In this document: positions 24,572 through 32,977 of the stretch, piece after piece
How the letters are laid out: each line of letters begins with the position of its first letter
Position numbering within the stretch: the stretch's first letter is position 1
Source of the DNA: Gp6-AA40 sp035647075
GTDB taxonomy: Bacteria; Acidobacteriota; Vicinamibacteria; Vicinamibacterales; UBA2999
Assembly: GCA_035647075.1 (NCBI GenBank)
Contig: DASROF010000168.1
Coordinates: 1 to 64,000, forward strand
Length of the DNA: 64,000 nucleotides
Direction of reading: 5' to 3'
Made by a program: the position numbers and the translations under genes
Notes under the pieces: model-generated
The model's database searches: none
Told to the model about the DNA's origin: nothing
Seen by the model: only the letters and a program-made list of their open reading frames with translations

Positions 24572-25005
24572 GACGTGAGCTTTCCCTGCAGGCAGGCGAA
24601 GAAGCGGTCCATCATCATCTTCGAGACGCCGGCGAGCAGACGCTGACCCACTCGCGCCACCGGTCCGGCAGCCTGTACGGTGCCGTGCACGTCAACGACA
24701 GTGACGTTTCCCTCTGGGCGCAGCGACACGGCGGCACTCCCCTTTACCGAGCCTGGTCGACCCTGCCCTTCCGCCGTCAGGCGATACGACTTCTCGGACA
24801 CTTTGTCCGCGAGGACGACCGTCCCTTCATACGTGCCGGTGATTGCCGCCAGTGCGACGTTCAAGCGCGCCTTGTAGCGGTCCTCGCCCAACGGCTCGAA
24901 CGCTTCACACCCCGGAATGCATGACGAAATCACCTGCGGGTCCATCAGGATGTCCCACACGCGATCGGGTGGTGCGTTGAATGTATACGTGCCTGCGATA
25001 TCCAT
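24568..25005 (-). CDS. coxG: CoxG-like SRPBCC-domain protein
   Basis: A 145-aa protein of the START/SRPBCC fold, CO dehydrogenase subunit G family. The N-terminus MDIAGTYTFNAPPDRVWDIL and the IPGCEAFEPLGEDRYKARL segment are diagnostic. The C-terminal region holds a hydrophobic helix VARVGQRLLAGVSKMMMDRFF. CoxG proteins bind quinone or help anchor molybdenum hydroxylases at the membrane, as described for carbon-monoxide and hydrogen-oxidising bacteria. It is the last gene of the minus-strand operon and its stop overlaps the eutBC stop by four bases. Confidence 0.9.
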   Translation of the reverse strand: MDIAGTYTFNAPPDRVWDILMDPQVISSCIPGCEAFEPLGEDRYKARLNVALAAITGTYEGTVVLADKVSEKSYRLTAEGQGRPGSVKGSAAVSLRPEGNVTVVDVHGTVQAAGPVARVGQRLLAGVSKMMMDRFFACLQGKLTS

Positions 25006-25032
25006 AATGAGAGAAGGCCTCAGGAAAAGGGG

Positions 25033-26151
25033 TCAGGCCTCAGAGAGTGCGTTCAAGTGTACTGAAAGGTCGACGAGGTTGGTCAGCGTCCGTGCCGGCA
25101 GAAAGTCGTCGACGTACGGCAGCGCTGCCTGCAACCCGCGTGTCAAGGGCGCGTAATCCGTCGTGCCGATGAGCGGGTTCAGCCAGATGAAGCGGTGACA
25201 GCTGCGCTGAAGCCTGGCGACCTGCTGGCGGAGGACTTCCGGATCGCCGCGGTCCCACCCGTCGGAAATGAGCAGCACGACTGGTCCGCCGTGCAGCACA
25301 CGGCGCATCCACTGTTGATGCAGTGTCTTCAGCGCCTCGCCGATCCGGGTTCCACCCGACCAGTCAGGAACGGCGCGGGCGGCACCGGCGACGGCAGCAT
25401 CAAGTCCCCGCATCCGCAATTCGTTGGTAATCCGCGTCAGCGAGGTCGAGAACACAAATGCCTCGACACGGACGTGGCGTTTCGCGAGCGCATGCGAGAA
25501 GTGCAGAAGCATTCGCGAATACCGCTCCATCGAACCGCTGACGTCGCACAACAACACGATCGGCCGGCGCCGCAGACGGCGCTTCCGGCGAGGAAGGCGA
25601 ACGACCACGCCGCCGGTGCGGACGCTGCCCGCGAGGGCACGCCGGATATCGATGCGAGGTCCATCACCACGAATCCATCGCCGGGTCCGCCGTTGCCCTG
25701 GATTCCACGTGAGCCGATCCAGCGCGGCACTGGCGACCGCCATCTCGTCTGGGGTGAAATCGGCGAAGTCCTTCGTTGCCAGGATCGCAGTCGCACTCCA
25801 CGTCTTCAGTGCGCCGCCTTCCCCCTCGCCGTCGCTCGCGTCACCGACCATCTCGATCGCCGCCGACGTCGCGGCAGGCGCGTCTGGGTCGCGCCGGTCG
25901 TCGAGTCTGCTGCGGGTCGGCTGCGCGTCGCGCCGGCTCCAGAACAGTTCGAAGGTGCGATCGAAGAGCTGCAGATCTTCGCGTCGGTGGACGAGCAGGG
26001 TGCGGCAGGTGTGGTACACCTCGTCGCGCGATGCAAGATCGATGTACTGGAGCGCCTTGAGCAGGTCCAGCATGCGGCCCATGTGGATTTCGAGACCAGC
26101 CGCGCGGAGCAGGCGGCCGAAGACGAGCAGGTTCTCAGCGAGATGTGACAC
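25033..26151 (-). CDS. VWA-domain protein, CoxE-like
   Basis: A 372-aa protein with a C-terminal von Willebrand A domain. The MIDAS site is DVSGSMERYS, followed by the GGTRIG threonine and ISDGWDRGD. The N-terminal half (LAENLLVFGRLLRAAGLEIH) is typical of the CoxE/YehP-type family that works with a MoxR ATPase to insert sulfur and metal into molybdenum hydroxylases. The start is GTG 26151, overlapping the moxR gene by 17 bp; a longer open frame to 26334 lies wholly inside moxR and is not used. The coxG gene follows after 27 bp. Confidence 0.9.
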   Translation of the reverse strand: MSHLAENLLVFGRLLRAAGLEIHMGRMLDLLKALQYIDLASRDEVYHTCRTLLVHRREDLQLFDRTFELFWSRRDAQPTRSRLDDRRDPDAPAATSAAIEMVGDASDGEGEGGALKTWSATAILATKDFADFTPDEMAVASAALDRLTWNPGQRRTRRWIRGDGPRIDIRRALAGSVRTGGVVVRLPRRKRRLRRRPIVLLCDVSGSMERYSRMLLHFSHALAKRHVRVEAFVFSTSLTRITNELRMRGLDAAVAGAARAVPDWSGGTRIGEALKTLHQQWMRRVLHGGPVVLLISDGWDRGDPEVLRQQVARLQRSCHRFIWLNPLIGTTDYAPLTRGLQAALPYVDDFLPARTLTNLVDLSVHLNALSEA

Positions 26152-27025
26152 GAGCGAGGATTCCAGCAAGTCGCTCGCCGCGTACGGCGTCGATATCGTC
26201 CTTCGACTTGAGGACGGTGCCCAGGGTCTGCTCGGCAGCCGCGGCGTCGAGTGTCTGCCGATCGAGGGCGACCAGGGCGCGCGCCCAGTCCAGCGTTTCC
26301 GAGACACCGGGCACCTTGTACAGTTCGAGCCCACGTAGTCCTTGCACCGCTGCGGTCACCTGCTCGGCAAGGCGCGTCGACGCTTCAGGGACCCGCTCGC
26401 GAACGATGGCGATTTCCTTCTCGTACGAGGGGTACTCGATCCACTGGTACAGGCAGCGCCGCTTCAGCGCATCGTGAACCTCGCGCGTCCGGTTGGACGT
26501 GAGGATCACCAGCGGCGGCTCGGCGGCGCGGACCGTGCCGAACTCAGGAATCGTGATCTGGAACTCGGCGAGGAGCTCGAGCAGATAGCCTTCGAACTCT
26601 TCATCCGCGCGATCGATTTCGTCGATGAGAAGCACCGCGGGGCGGCTGCGCGCAGGATCAATCGCCTGCAACAGCGGTCTCTTGATCAGGAACGCTTCGC
26701 TGTAGATCTCACGTCTCGCCGCGGCACGTTCGACGTGCTCGGTGGCTTCCAGAATCCGCAGTTCGATGAGCTGGCGTGCGTAGTCCCACTCATACACGGC
26801 ATGGCTCACGTCGAGCCCCTCATAGCACTGCAGGCGGATCAGGTCGGTGTCCAGTGCAGCCGCTGCTGATGCCGCCAGAGAGGTCTTGCCAACGCCGGCC
26901 TCGCCTTCGAGAAACAGCGGACGCTTCAGCGTGAGCGCGAGATACAGGGAGACCGCAAGCCCCTGATCGGCGATGTAGTGCTGCGCGCTCAGGCGCTGCT
27001 GAAGCTCGGAAAGGGAGCCGAACAC
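26135..27025 (-). CDS. MoxR-family AAA+ ATPase (CoxD-like)
   Basis: A 296-aa AAA+ ATPase. Walker A is GEAGVGKTSL (about residue 41), Walker B is VLLIDEIDRADEEFE, sensor 1 is ILTSNRTREVHDALKRRC, and the arginine-rich lid follows. With the VWA gene downstream it forms the CoxD-CoxE chaperone pair. In the studied CO dehydrogenase system CoxD helps build the Mo-Cu site; in form II systems it is assumed to support sulfuration of molybdenum. GTG 27025 directly abuts the stop of the DUF4390 gene upstream. Confidence 0.9.
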   Translation of the reverse strand: MFGSLSELQQRLSAQHYIADQGLAVSLYLALTLKRPLFLEGEAGVGKTSLAASAAAALDTDLIRLQCYEGLDVSHAVYEWDYARQLIELRILEATEHVERAAARREIYSEAFLIKRPLLQAIDPARSRPAVLLIDEIDRADEEFEGYLLELLAEFQITIPEFGTVRAAEPPLVILTSNRTREVHDALKRRCLYQWIEYPSYEKEIAIVRERVPEASTRLAEQVTAAVQGLRGLELYKVPGVSETLDWARALVALDRQTLDAAAAEQTLGTVLKSKDDIDAVRGERLAGILARVTSR

Positions 27026-27577
27026 CTAACGGAAGGAGAACTTGGTCTGTGCGGATGTGCCACTACCGAACGGCCACAGGATCGATCCGTAGCTCGGTCG
27101 TGCGCTCGCGCTGACCCGCACGTAATAATCCCGATTCCGTGTGAGCACACGGGTACTGAAAAGGGGCGCGTCCTTGACTTTCGTCATCCACTGACGAACT
27201 TCGAGAGGGTCAAGCGTGGTCACGGCTTCCCGCGGTTCGCTCCGACCATTGATACGGCGTTCGAGCGTGTACTTTCGCTCCAGGTTGTCGTACTCGACGC
27301 TGGTCGTGACGATCGACTGCGCGACCGTGCGGTCGAGCCAGAATCCGGCATCGACTCGAAGATCGACGGTGTAGGTGAAGATTGTTTTGAGGCCGCTGTC
27401 GATCGCGGCGCGCACGTCCGGTGTCAGACCGTCGCGCAACTCAAAATTGACGATGAGAGAATCGCCGCGGACGACCGGGACGACCTGAAGGCCCTTCGCT
27501 GCCTGCGCAGCCAATGGTGCAGTGGCCGCGATCAGGGCGAGGACGGCAAGCCCGATCCGTGCATTTTTGAACACCAT
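27026..27577 (-). CDS. DUF4390-family exported protein
   Basis: A 183-aa protein with signal peptide (about 1-26, ending PLAAQA). The mature part reads LQVVPVVRGDSLIVNFELRD, then WLDRTVAQ and the closing LWPFGSGTSAQTKFSFR, all features I associate with DUF4390. Proteins of this family are exported, beta-rich and uncharacterised. ATG 27577 is used because the signal peptide starts there; an in-frame ATG at 27604 would add nine residues. It abuts the moxR start with no gap, so it leads the moxR-VWA-coxG operon, although its link to molybdenum enzymes is unproven. Confidence 0.72.
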   Translation of the reverse strand: MVFKNARIGLAVLALIAATAPLAAQAAKGLQVVPVVRGDSLIVNFELRDGLTPDVRAAIDSGLKTIFTYTVDLRVDAGFWLDRTVAQSIVTTSVEYDNLERKYTLERRINGRSEPREAVTTLDPLEVRQWMTKVKDAPLFSTRVLTRNRDYYVRVSASARPSYGSILWPFGSGTSAQTKFSFR

Positions 27578-27653
27578 GCGCGTCGGGATGCCAATGTAGC
27601 ACATCGTGGGAGCCGCTCGGGTATTATTCTGCTGAGGTCTTCCAACGAGATCA

Positions 27654-28727
27654 GTGCGCAGAACCGCTGCCGCCATGATCGCTGTGTCGCTGCTCGCGGT
27701 GTCCGCACCGCGTCCGTCGGCCCAAGGTCTGTTTCCGACTCAGCCGAGCCTGACGTTCTCGCTCTTCGAGCGGTATCTGGATTCGCTGCGTGTTCAGGCT
27801 GGCATCCCGGGTCTGTCCGCGCTCATCCTCCAGGACGGCGTGATCGTCTGGGAGCGCGGCTTCGGCCGCGCCGACATCGAGCGTGCGCTCGAGCCGACGT
27901 CTTTCACCGCCTATCAGATCGGCGGGCTGTCGCAGGCGATGGGCGCCACGTTGTTCCTCAAGAAGTGTGTCGATGAAAACTCCGGCTCGCCGAACGATCC
28001 CCTGAGCCTCTGGTATCCCCTCTTTCCTGAGCGCACGACCACCGCCGCGCAATTGCTCGGGCACGTCGCGCCTGTTGGCGGATACAAGTACGACCTGACT
28101 CGTGTTGCGGCTGTGACGCCTGCAGTCGAAGCCTGCAGCGGGCTGCCGTATCAGCAGCTCATCGCCGAAGACGTTTTCTCGCGTCTCGGCCTGGCCGACT
28201 CCGTTCCGGGGAGCGCACTCGGCGCACCGACGCCCGAAGACGTCCGGCAGTTCGGCACCAATAACCTGGCGCGATATGCGGCCACGCTCAGCCGCGCCGC
28301 CAAGGGCTACAAGGTGGACACACGCGGCCGCGCGACGCGCACGGATCTGCCGCCAGCTCATTCGAACGTCGCGACGGGTCTGATTTCCACGGCGCGCGAT
28401 CTTGCGAGGTTCGACGCCGGGCTTCGATACAACATCCTGTTGCGCCCGGAAACCCAGCTGAATGCGTGGACGTCCGTCGGTCCGGGGCTTCCCACCGGGC
28501 TCGGCTGGTTCGTTCAGAGCTACAACGGCGTCCCGGTCATCTGGCAGTTTGGCACTGTGCCCGACGCGTTTTCGTCGCTGATGCTGAAGGTGCCGACGCG
28601 TGGATTGACGCTAATCCTGCTCGCGAATAGCGACGGTCTGAGTCCACCGCTCCTCGCGCTCGAGAAGTCGGGCGACGTGACCGCGTCCGTATTCGCGCGG
28701 ACCTTCCTGCGCATGTACGTGCCTTGA
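27654..28727 (+). CDS. Beta-lactamase-fold (class C/serine hydrolase) protein with degenerate active site
   Basis: A 357-aa exported protein with signal peptide (about 1-24). The family framework is clear: IPGLSALILQDGVIVWERGFG, a catalytic-helix region at YQIGGLSQAMGA and a C-terminal strand before LILLANSDG. The SxxK motif reads Ser93-Gln-Ala-Met96, so the catalytic lysine is lost. The second motif (YxN) reads Tyr146-Asp-Leu148, and the third (HxG) reads QFG. A catalytic serine hydrolase is therefore unlikely; a binding or regulatory pseudoenzyme is more likely. The GTG start at 27654 is divergent from DUF4390. The next gene overlaps its stop by four bases. Confidence 0.82.
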   Translation: MRRTAAAMIAVSLLAVSAPRPSAQGLFPTQPSLTFSLFERYLDSLRVQAGIPGLSALILQDGVIVWERGFGRADIERALEPTSFTAYQIGGLSQAMGATLFLKKCVDENSGSPNDPLSLWYPLFPERTTTAAQLLGHVAPVGGYKYDLTRVAAVTPAVEACSGLPYQQLIAEDVFSRLGLADSVPGSALGAPTPEDVRQFGTNNLARYAATLSRAAKGYKVDTRGRATRTDLPPAHSNVATGLISTARDLARFDAGLRYNILLRPETQLNAWTSVGPGLPTGLGWFVQSYNGVPVIWQFGTVPDAFSSLMLKVPTRGLTLILLANSDGLSPPLLALEKSGDVTASVFARTFLRMYVP

Positions 28728-29332
28728 TCCTGGTTCCGGCGCGCGGGCGCATTCTCGTCCTCGCGGTTCTGTTTCTCTGCTGCCAGGTGGCTGAGGCACG
28801 GGCTGACTTCTTCATCACGCCATTCCTCGGCTCCGAGTTCGCCGGCAGCACAACCCTGCTCGACCTGGACACCGGTGCGGCATCCTCGAAGCACTGGACG
28901 TTTGGCGGGAGCGCCGCATGGCTATCAGACGGAATCCTCGGCGTCGAGGCCGACTTCTCGATCGTGCCGGGCTTCTTTCAGAACTCCAGCGGCACCGGTC
29001 TGGTCATCGGGAGTCGTGTGACGACCCTGACCGGCAGCGTGATCGTGGCTCTACCGCTGAGCGTCACCCGTGAGTCATTGCGGCCCTACGCCGTTGGTGG
29101 ACTCGGTCTGCTGCACGCCAGCTCGGAAGACATCCTGAGCCTGAACGAGTCCGGCGACTGGCTTGGGCTGCAGATCGGCGCAGGCGCGATCGGGTTGATC
29201 ACGAACCGGGCTGGTGTCAGATTTGACCTCCGCCATTTGCGGGCGCTGAGCCGCGATACGACATTGCGGGGCGAGCAGACGTCAAAGCTGAGCTTCTGGC
29301 GCGCCACCGTTGGTGTGACGCTCAGATATTGA
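28724..29332 (+). CDS. Outer-membrane beta-barrel protein
   Basis: A 202-aa exported protein. The TTG start at 28724 overlaps the previous stop (TTGA). A signal peptide covers about 1-28, ending EARA. The mature chain alternates in the way of short antiparallel strands, for example FFITPFLGSEFAG, WLSDGILGVEADFS and LRPYAVGGLGLLHAS, and ends in the aromatic residue Tyr after VGVTLRY, the typical BAM recognition end. Eight-strand OmpA/OmpW-like barrels have this size. Function is unknown. Confidence 0.75.
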   Translation: MILVPARGRILVLAVLFLCCQVAEARADFFITPFLGSEFAGSTTLLDLDTGAASSKHWTFGGSAAWLSDGILGVEADFSIVPGFFQNSSGTGLVIGSRVTTLTGSVIVALPLSVTRESLRPYAVGGLGLLHASSEDILSLNESGDWLGLQIGAGAIGLITNRAGVRFDLRHLRALSRDTTLRGEQTSKLSFWRATVGVTLRY

Positions 29333-29417
29333 TCGCATAACCGGCGACAATGCGGTGCCTTAGCGATTGTTCTGAGCCGAACATGGAATTGGTCAAAGCC
29401 TTGCACTGGAGTCGGTC

Positions 29418-30827
29418 ATGACTTCACGAATGTCCACACATCGGTACGGACGACTCCTTCCGGCGTTTCTGGTCGCCGTCGCGGTGACGGGTCAGGCCGT
29501 TGCGCAGACGAAGATCGTCGCGCCCAGGAACGGATATCCGGTCAGCGAGGACGTCAAGCTCGGTCGTGAAGCGTCGGACGAAGTGCGTAAAGAGCTGCCG
29601 ATGCTGAACGACAACCGCGTTGACGACTGGGTGGCTGACGTCGGCGCGAGTCTCGTCCGCGCGATTCCCGCGGAGTTCCAGCATCCGGAGTTCCACTACA
29701 CCTTCACCGTCGTCAATCAGAAGGAAATCAACGCGTTCGCGCTTCCAGGCGGACCGATGTATCTCAATCGCGGAATGATCGAGGCAGCCAACAGCGAGGG
29801 CGAAGTGGCCGGCGTCATGGCGCATGAAATCTCGCACGTCGCGTTGCGTCACGGAACCGCACAGGCGACTAAGGGGCAGGGCGCCGCGATCGGAGGAGCG
29901 GTTGGCCAGATCCTTGGCGGGATCATCGGCGGCGGTCTTGGCCAGATTCTGTCCACCGGCTCACAGATCGGCGCCGGCCTGAAGCTGATGCAGTACAGTC
30001 GCGAGTTTGAAAGCCAGGCGGACATCCTCGGCGCACAGATTCTTGCGCGCGCGGGCTACGACCCGCGCGAGATGGCCAACATGTTCAAGACCATCGAGCG
30101 TGAGAGCGGCGGTGGCGGTCCACAGTGGATGAGTAGCCATCCGAATCCGGGCAACCGCTACAACGCGATCACCGCGGAAGCGCAGAACCTGCGGATTCAG
30201 GGCCGGGCCAACACCGGTCAGTTCCAGACGATTCAGGCGCGGCTGGGCGACATGTCGCCTGCGCTCACGGCCGAACAGATCGCCAAGGGGCAGAAGACCG
30301 GCAACGGTACCGGCACGGTGCGGACCGGCAACCGCAGGGTCCAGGTCGATCCGCCATCGAATTCATACCGTGTCCGCAACCCGATGGACTTCCTTCGAGT
30401 GTCGGTGCCATCGAACTGGGATGAGGTGGATGCGCGCGATGGCGTCACGTATGCGCCGGCCGGAGCATTTTTCAACGACAACGGCTCCACGGCGTTCACG
30501 CATGGCATTCAGTTCGGCGTCGCACAGGGATCGGGGAATCTGCAGCGCGACACGCAGCGGCTGCTGAATGCGTTTGCCCAGAGCAACCCGAATCTCCGGC
30601 AGCAGACATCGCTGCAGCGCGACAACGTCGGCGGGCGCACCGGCTACACCACGGTCCTGTCGAATGTGTCGGAGGTCACAGGACAGCGGGAGCGCATCGC
30701 GCTGTCGACGACGCAGATGAGGGATGGCAACCTGCTCTACGTGGTTGGGGTGGCGCCGCAGACCGAATCGCAGACCTACGACGCCACGTTCCGCAAGGTC
30801 CGCCAGTCGGTTCAGATTCGAGATTGA
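29418..30827 (+). CDS. M48-family metallopeptidase (BepA/YggG-like), exported
   Basis: A 469-aa protein with signal peptide (ending TGQAVAQ). The zinc motif is HEISH (His136, Glu137, His140), and the third ligand lies in EFESQADILGAQ about 55 residues on, as in M48 peptidases. A glycine-rich membrane-active segment GGAVGQILGGIIGGGLGQIL sits between them. The C-terminal 140 residues (FLRVSVPSNWDEVDA) form a separate domain not present in BepA, which instead has TPRs. Relatives help quality control of outer-membrane proteins. No clear promoter was seen in the 85-bp gap before it. Confidence 0.88.
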   Translation: MTSRMSTHRYGRLLPAFLVAVAVTGQAVAQTKIVAPRNGYPVSEDVKLGREASDEVRKELPMLNDNRVDDWVADVGASLVRAIPAEFQHPEFHYTFTVVNQKEINAFALPGGPMYLNRGMIEAANSEGEVAGVMAHEISHVALRHGTAQATKGQGAAIGGAVGQILGGIIGGGLGQILSTGSQIGAGLKLMQYSREFESQADILGAQILARAGYDPREMANMFKTIERESGGGGPQWMSSHPNPGNRYNAITAEAQNLRIQGRANTGQFQTIQARLGDMSPALTAEQIAKGQKTGNGTGTVRTGNRRVQVDPPSNSYRVRNPMDFLRVSVPSNWDEVDARDGVTYAPAGAFFNDNGSTAFTHGIQFGVAQGSGNLQRDTQRLLNAFAQSNPNLRQQTSLQRDNVGGRTGYTTVLSNVSEVTGQRERIALSTTQMRDGNLLYVVGVAPQTESQTYDATFRKVRQSVQIRD

Positions 30828-30840
30828 CCTGACCTGAAAC

Positions 30841-30909
30841 GACACCACCGAGGCACTGAGGCACTGAGATGAAGATTTACTCGGTGGCCTCACTGTCTCG
30901 GTGTGTTGT
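30841..30909. repeat. Imperfect hairpin element with repeated GAGGCACT arms
   Basis: The gap between the convergent M48 and PBP1A genes holds an imperfect inverted repeat. The left arm (about 30842-30867) contains two GAGGCACT-type units; the right arm (about 30881-30909) carries the complementary GCCTCACTGTCTCGGTG. Such arms made of short tandem units are seen in intergenic palindromes of many Acidobacteria and related phyla. It may serve as a bidirectional terminator for the two genes. Confidence 0.6.
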
Positions 30910-30911
30910 GA

Positions 30912-32963
30912 TCAGCGAAAAATGCCGCGTATTCCCTTCCCGATTGCCCGGATCAAACCGCCCACGGCCTTCTGCGCCTCCTGCTTGAACGATCCCTCAT
31001 GAATCGGGCACAGCTGCGTCGGCACGCTGTCGCCATCCTTGAAGTACTCAACGTAGGTCGGACAGCCATCAACGGGCCGCTGGTATGAGATCAGGCAGAG
31101 CTCGTGAGGTTCGAGATCGGCGGGTGCTTCGAAGGACCGGGCAGGGACCAGCCGCTGTACGCGCCGCATGAAATCCGCCCAGATCGGGAGTGCGATCCGT
31201 GCGCCGGTCCCACCCTGTCGTATGGTCTGCGGTTGATCGAACCCGGCCCAGACGCCGACGACGACCGACGAGTTGAAGCCGACGAACCAGGCGTCTCGGT
31301 AGTCGTTAGTTGATCCTGTTTTGCCGCCAATCGGTCCACTCAGTCCGTACGACCGTGCTGACGCTCCGGTGCCGCGAGACACGACATCTTCGAGCATCGT
31401 CACCATCTGAAAGGCGACGTCCTCGGTAAGGATCCGTTCCTTTTCCACGTGGTCGTACTCGACCGTCTCACCCGATGCGTTTTCAACCGACTGAATGCCG
31501 CGCGATTTCACGCGGTAGCCACCGTTCGGGAAGACTGCGTACGCGGTAGTCAGTTCGAGCGGGGTGACCAGCCCGCTGCCCAGCGCCAGCGAGGGCACGT
31601 CCGGCTGATTCGGTACCCCGAGGTCGGTGACGAGCTTCAACACCGGCCGCGTGCCGACCTGCTGCTGCAACAGCACCGCCGCGGCATTGTTCGATTCGAG
31701 CAGTGCCTCCCGGAGCGTCATCTCATCGCGGTCGGTGGTGCGCTCGTCGCGCGGAATCCACACGCCTTCGGAGGCCTCGACAGACACCTGGTGCAGCCCG
31801 CGGAGTACGGAGACAGGCGATAGGCCGTGCTCCAGCGCCGCGGCATAGACGAACGGCTTGAATGCCGATCCGGGCTGCCGGTGGCTCTTCACGGCGCGGT
31901 TGAACGTTGTCACGGCGAAGTCGGAGCCGCCGACCATTGCCAGGATGTTGCCGTTCTGCGGTTCCAGGGCGATGAGCGCGACCTGCAGGCCGGGCACGCG
32001 CAGCCGCCGCAGTACGTCGCGCACGGAGGCCTCCGCCGCGTCCTGCATCTTCGGGTCGAATGTCGTATGGACTTTCCAGTCAGGTGGATTGTCGCCACCG
32101 TAGACGTTGCGGAACTGCTGGCGCAGGTATTCCTTGGCGTAGCCATGTCTTGCGCTCGACACCGCCGGCGGTGGCTGGATTCGGATCTGTTCGGCTCGCG
32201 CGCTGCGCTCCTGCTCCGCTGTGATCTTCTTTTCCTCGCGCATCCGCTGGAGGACGACAAAGCTTCGCTGTCGCGCGGACTCGAGGTGCTGCCACGGCGA
32301 ATAGGTGGCCGGCGCGCGGATGATGCCAGCGATCAGTGCGGCCTCACCCAGGGTCAATTGAGACGCCGGCTTTCGCAGCATCTTCTGCGACATCGTCTCC
32401 ACGCCATAGACGCCGCCACTGAGAAAGACCCGATTGAGGTAGAGCTCGAGGATCTCCTTCTTGCTCAGGAAGATTTCGAGCATCACCGCGAGGGCCGCCT
32501 CCTTGACCTTACGGCCATATGTCTTGGAGTTCGAAAGGAACAGCGTCCGAGCCAGCTGCTGCGTAATCGTGCTTCCGCCTTGAGTGCTGTCCGTGCGGAG
32601 GTTCGAGAACGCCGCACGACTGAGGCCGATCGGATCAATCCCCGGATGGTGGTAGTACCGGTGATCTTCGATGGCGATGACCGCATCCTTGAGGTAGGCC
32701 GAAATCTTCGACAGCGGCACGTCGCGGCGCTGTTCATCGAGACGAAACCACTCACGGCCGTAACCGTCGAGGAACACCGTATCGCCGACGCCGCGATTCA
32801 GCCCGTAAATCGCCCAGGCGTAGCGCGCGGTCCAGGCCGTGGTCATCACGACAGCGATCAGCGCCAGGGCGGCCGCAGTGACCCTGACCCACTTGTTCCG
32901 GGTCAGTCCACCTGCGCGCGAAGCGCTCCGGCGGACAAGCGATTGGACGACGGACAGCCGCAT
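30912..32963 (-). CDS. mrcA: Bifunctional penicillin-binding protein 1A
   Basis: A 683-aa class A PBP that polymerises and crosslinks peptidoglycan. One N-terminal membrane helix (about 30-48) precedes the GT51 glycosyltransferase domain with IEDHRYYHHPGID, GGSTITQQLARTLFLS and KKEILELYLNR. The transpeptidase domain has catalytic SAFK, SNN and KTGS, all intact. The C-terminus is short and Lys/Gly/Arg-rich (AIGKGIRGIFR), lacking PASTA or FN3 repeats. ATG 32963 is used; a TTG 15 bases upstream is in frame. It is divergent from the TolB-like gene with only 14 bp between the starts. Confidence 0.93.
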   Translation of the reverse strand: MRLSVVQSLVRRSASRAGGLTRNKWVRVTAAALALIAVVMTTAWTARYAWAIYGLNRGVGDTVFLDGYGREWFRLDEQRRDVPLSKISAYLKDAVIAIEDHRYYHHPGIDPIGLSRAAFSNLRTDSTQGGSTITQQLARTLFLSNSKTYGRKVKEAALAVMLEIFLSKKEILELYLNRVFLSGGVYGVETMSQKMLRKPASQLTLGEAALIAGIIRAPATYSPWQHLESARQRSFVVLQRMREEKKITAEQERSARAEQIRIQPPPAVSSARHGYAKEYLRQQFRNVYGGDNPPDWKVHTTFDPKMQDAAEASVRDVLRRLRVPGLQVALIALEPQNGNILAMVGGSDFAVTTFNRAVKSHRQPGSAFKPFVYAAALEHGLSPVSVLRGLHQVSVEASEGVWIPRDERTTDRDEMTLREALLESNNAAAVLLQQQVGTRPVLKLVTDLGVPNQPDVPSLALGSGLVTPLELTTAYAVFPNGGYRVKSRGIQSVENASGETVEYDHVEKERILTEDVAFQMVTMLEDVVSRGTGASARSYGLSGPIGGKTGSTNDYRDAWFVGFNSSVVVGVWAGFDQPQTIRQGGTGARIALPIWADFMRRVQRLVPARSFEAPADLEPHELCLISYQRPVDGCPTYVEYFKDGDSVPTQLCPIHEGSFKQEAQKAVGGLIRAIGKGIRGIFR

Positions 32964-32977
32964 AATAGGTTGCGTCA

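Noticed and set aside
26152..26334. Upstream extension of the VWA gene
   Set aside because: The added residues lie inside moxR in another frame and do not resemble the CoxE family; GTG 26151 fits better.
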